Source: Clostridiales bacterium UBA735 (GTDB lineage: Bacteria; Bacillota; Clostridia; Oscillospirales; Oscillospiraceae). Taken from it: 7,447 bases of DNA. Of this stretch, positions 6,588 through 7,447 are shown one piece after another. Within the stretch, counting starts at the first letter, position 1. Every line of letters begins with the position of its first letter. Position numbers and translations under genes: made by a program. The stretch spans positions 1 to 7,447 of the forward strand of contig DBLB01000143.1 in the NCBI GenBank assembly GCA_002298695.1, in the 5' to 3' direction. The notes beneath the pieces were generated by a model, which was not told where the DNA came from, ran no database searches, and saw only the letters and a list, made by a program, of their open reading frames with translations.

Positions 6588-6611
6588 CATTTTCAATAAG
6601 GAGAAACATCC

Positions 6612-7232
6612 ATGGATATGACCACCAAGTCCTGCCGTGAATTTGTCACGGTTCTGGCTTCCAACGAGCCGGCCCCCGGCGGCGGCGGCGCTTCCGCGCT
6701 CGTGGCCGCGCTCGGCACGGCGCTCGGCAACATGGTCGGCGCGTTGACCGTCGGCAAGAAGAAATACGCGGACGTCGAAGAAGAGATCAAGGCGCTGATG
6801 AAAAAGTGCGACGAGCTCCAGACGCAGCTGCTCGATCAGGTCCCGGCGGACGCCGAGGGCTTTGCCCCGCTGGCGAAGGCCTACGGCATCCCGAAGGATG
6901 ACCCCAGCCGCCCCGAGATCCTGGAAAAGGCCACGATCACGGCCTGCCGGGTCCCGATGCACATCATGGAGCTCTGCTGCGAATCGCTCGACTGCATCGC
7001 GACGTTCGCCGCGAAGGGCTCCCGCCTTGCCGTGTCCGACGCGGGCTGCGGCGCGACGATCGTCAAGGCCGCGCTTCAGGCCGCGTCGCTGAATGTGTTC
7101 ATCAACACGAAGACGCTCCAGGACCGCACCGTCGCTGAGGAAATGAACGCAAAGTGCCTCGGCATGCTCGACAAATATGGTAAACTGGCCGACGAGATCT
7201 TTGAGACCGTCAAGGCCGGATTCTTCAAATGA
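6612..7232 (+). CDS. fchA: Methenyltetrahydrofolate cyclohydrolase (cyclodeaminase/cyclohydrolase family)
   Basis: This 206-residue protein belongs to the formiminotransferase-cyclodeaminase C-terminal family, used by acetogens as a stand-alone cyclohydrolase that interconverts 10-formyl-THF and 5,10-methenyl-THF in the cytoplasm. Seen: the family signature PAPGGGGASAL (20-30), the following small-residue helix VAALGTALGNMV, the Lys-rich KKKYADVEEEI segment, Asp-containing DAEGFAPLAKAYGIPKD (80-96), and SDAGCGA (142-148) in the folate-site region. Length is usual for the family and no part is missing. ATG 6612 is 8 bases after AAGGAG (6598-6603); ATG 6618 is a less well spaced alternative. 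It sits between fhs and folD, 18 bases before folD, matching the order fhs-fchA-folD known in Acetobacterium. A cyclodeaminase role in histidine breakdown is the alternative, but the neighbours argue against it. Confidence 0.93.
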   Translation: MDMTTKSCREFVTVLASNEPAPGGGGASALVAALGTALGNMVGALTVGKKKYADVEEEIKALMKKCDELQTQLLDQVPADAEGFAPLAKAYGIPKDDPSRPEILEKATITACRVPMHIMELCCESLDCIATFAAKGSRLAVSDAGCGATIVKAALQAASLNVFINTKTLQDRTVAEEMNAKCLGMLDKYGKLADEIFETVKAGFFK

Positions 7233-7250
7233 TCGGAGGAAACAACAATA

Positions 7251-7447
7251 ATGGCAAAACAGCTGCTTGGCAAAGAAGTGACCGCTGCGATGAACGCGAA
7301 ACTGCAGGAGCGCGTTGCGGCATTGAAGGAAAAGGGCGTCAGCCCGAAGCTCGCCATCGTCCGCTGCGGCGAGAACCCGTCCGACCTCTCCTATGAGAAG
7401 GGCGCGGAGAGCCGCGCCGCCCTCATCGGCGTGGAGGTGGAGAAGTT
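7251..7447 (+). CDS. folD: Methylenetetrahydrofolate dehydrogenase (FolD family), N-terminal part; 3' end outside window
   Basis: The first 65 residues match the N-terminal folate-binding domain of FolD, which oxidises or forms 5,10-methylene-THF with NAD(P). The start MAKQLLGKEV, the helix to residue 30, PKLAIVRCGENPSDLSYEKGA (32-52) and the following helix are typical. ATG 7251 lies 10 bases after GGAGGA (7235-7240) and 18 bases after the fchA stop, so the two genes are co-transcribed. Tyr48 of the active site is present, but the catalytic lysine expected four residues later (Lys54 in E. coli, Lys56 in human DHC301) is Ala52 in an ungapped alignment; a lysine lies at 50 instead. The protein is probably a dehydrogenase without cyclohydrolase activity, with FchA doing that step. 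The cofactor domain is not in the window. Confidence 0.92.
   Translation, partial: MAKQLLGKEVTAAMNAKLQERVAALKEKGVSPKLAIVRCGENPSDLSYEKGAESRAALIGVEVEK

Overview
The window is a GC-rich stretch in which all genes lie on the + strand, with no visible insertion sequence, tRNA, rRNA or CRISPR array. The genes are those of the Wood-Ljungdahl (reductive acetyl-CoA) pathway. Strong AAGGAG-type ribosome binding sites, sigma-A-like promoters and GC-rich intrinsic terminators fit an anaerobic, high-GC member of the Firmicutes/Clostridia that is an acetogen or carries the pathway. This lineage is inferred from gene content and signal style; no phylogenetic marker was tested.

Layout: (1) 1-588 is the C-terminal part of acetyl-CoA synthase (acsB), including the Cys-Gly-Cys nickel motif of the A-cluster. 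(2) 589-856 is a 268-bp gap with a possible promoter, two perfect RNA hairpins and a strong terminator, followed by a repeat-containing leader. (3) 857-4376 is a tight three-gene operon: the corrinoid reductive activator acsV/RACo, a DUF3786 protein, and a trigger-factor-like protein that lacks the ribosome-binding domain. It ends in a terminator. (4) 4377-4685 holds that terminator, a textbook promoter with flanking inverted repeats, and a structured 5' leader. (5) 4686-6497 is an unusually long formate-tetrahydrofolate ligase (fhs). (6) 6498-6611 holds a terminator with a duplicated arm. (7) 6612-7232 is methenyl-THF cyclohydrolase (fchA). (8) 7251-7447 is the start of methylene-THF dehydrogenase (folD), cut by the window end.

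How the genes fit together: Fhs, FchA and FolD carry formate to methylene-THF (methyl branch). The methyl group later reaches the corrinoid protein, which AcsV re-reduces when its cobalt is accidentally oxidised. AcsB joins methyl, CO and CoA to give acetyl-CoA. The DUF3786 and trigger-factor-like proteins sit between the branches and have no assigned role; a maturation or folding role for the pathway's metalloproteins is an inference from position only. The visible part of FolD lacks the usual cyclohydrolase lysine, so the neighbouring FchA probably does that step.
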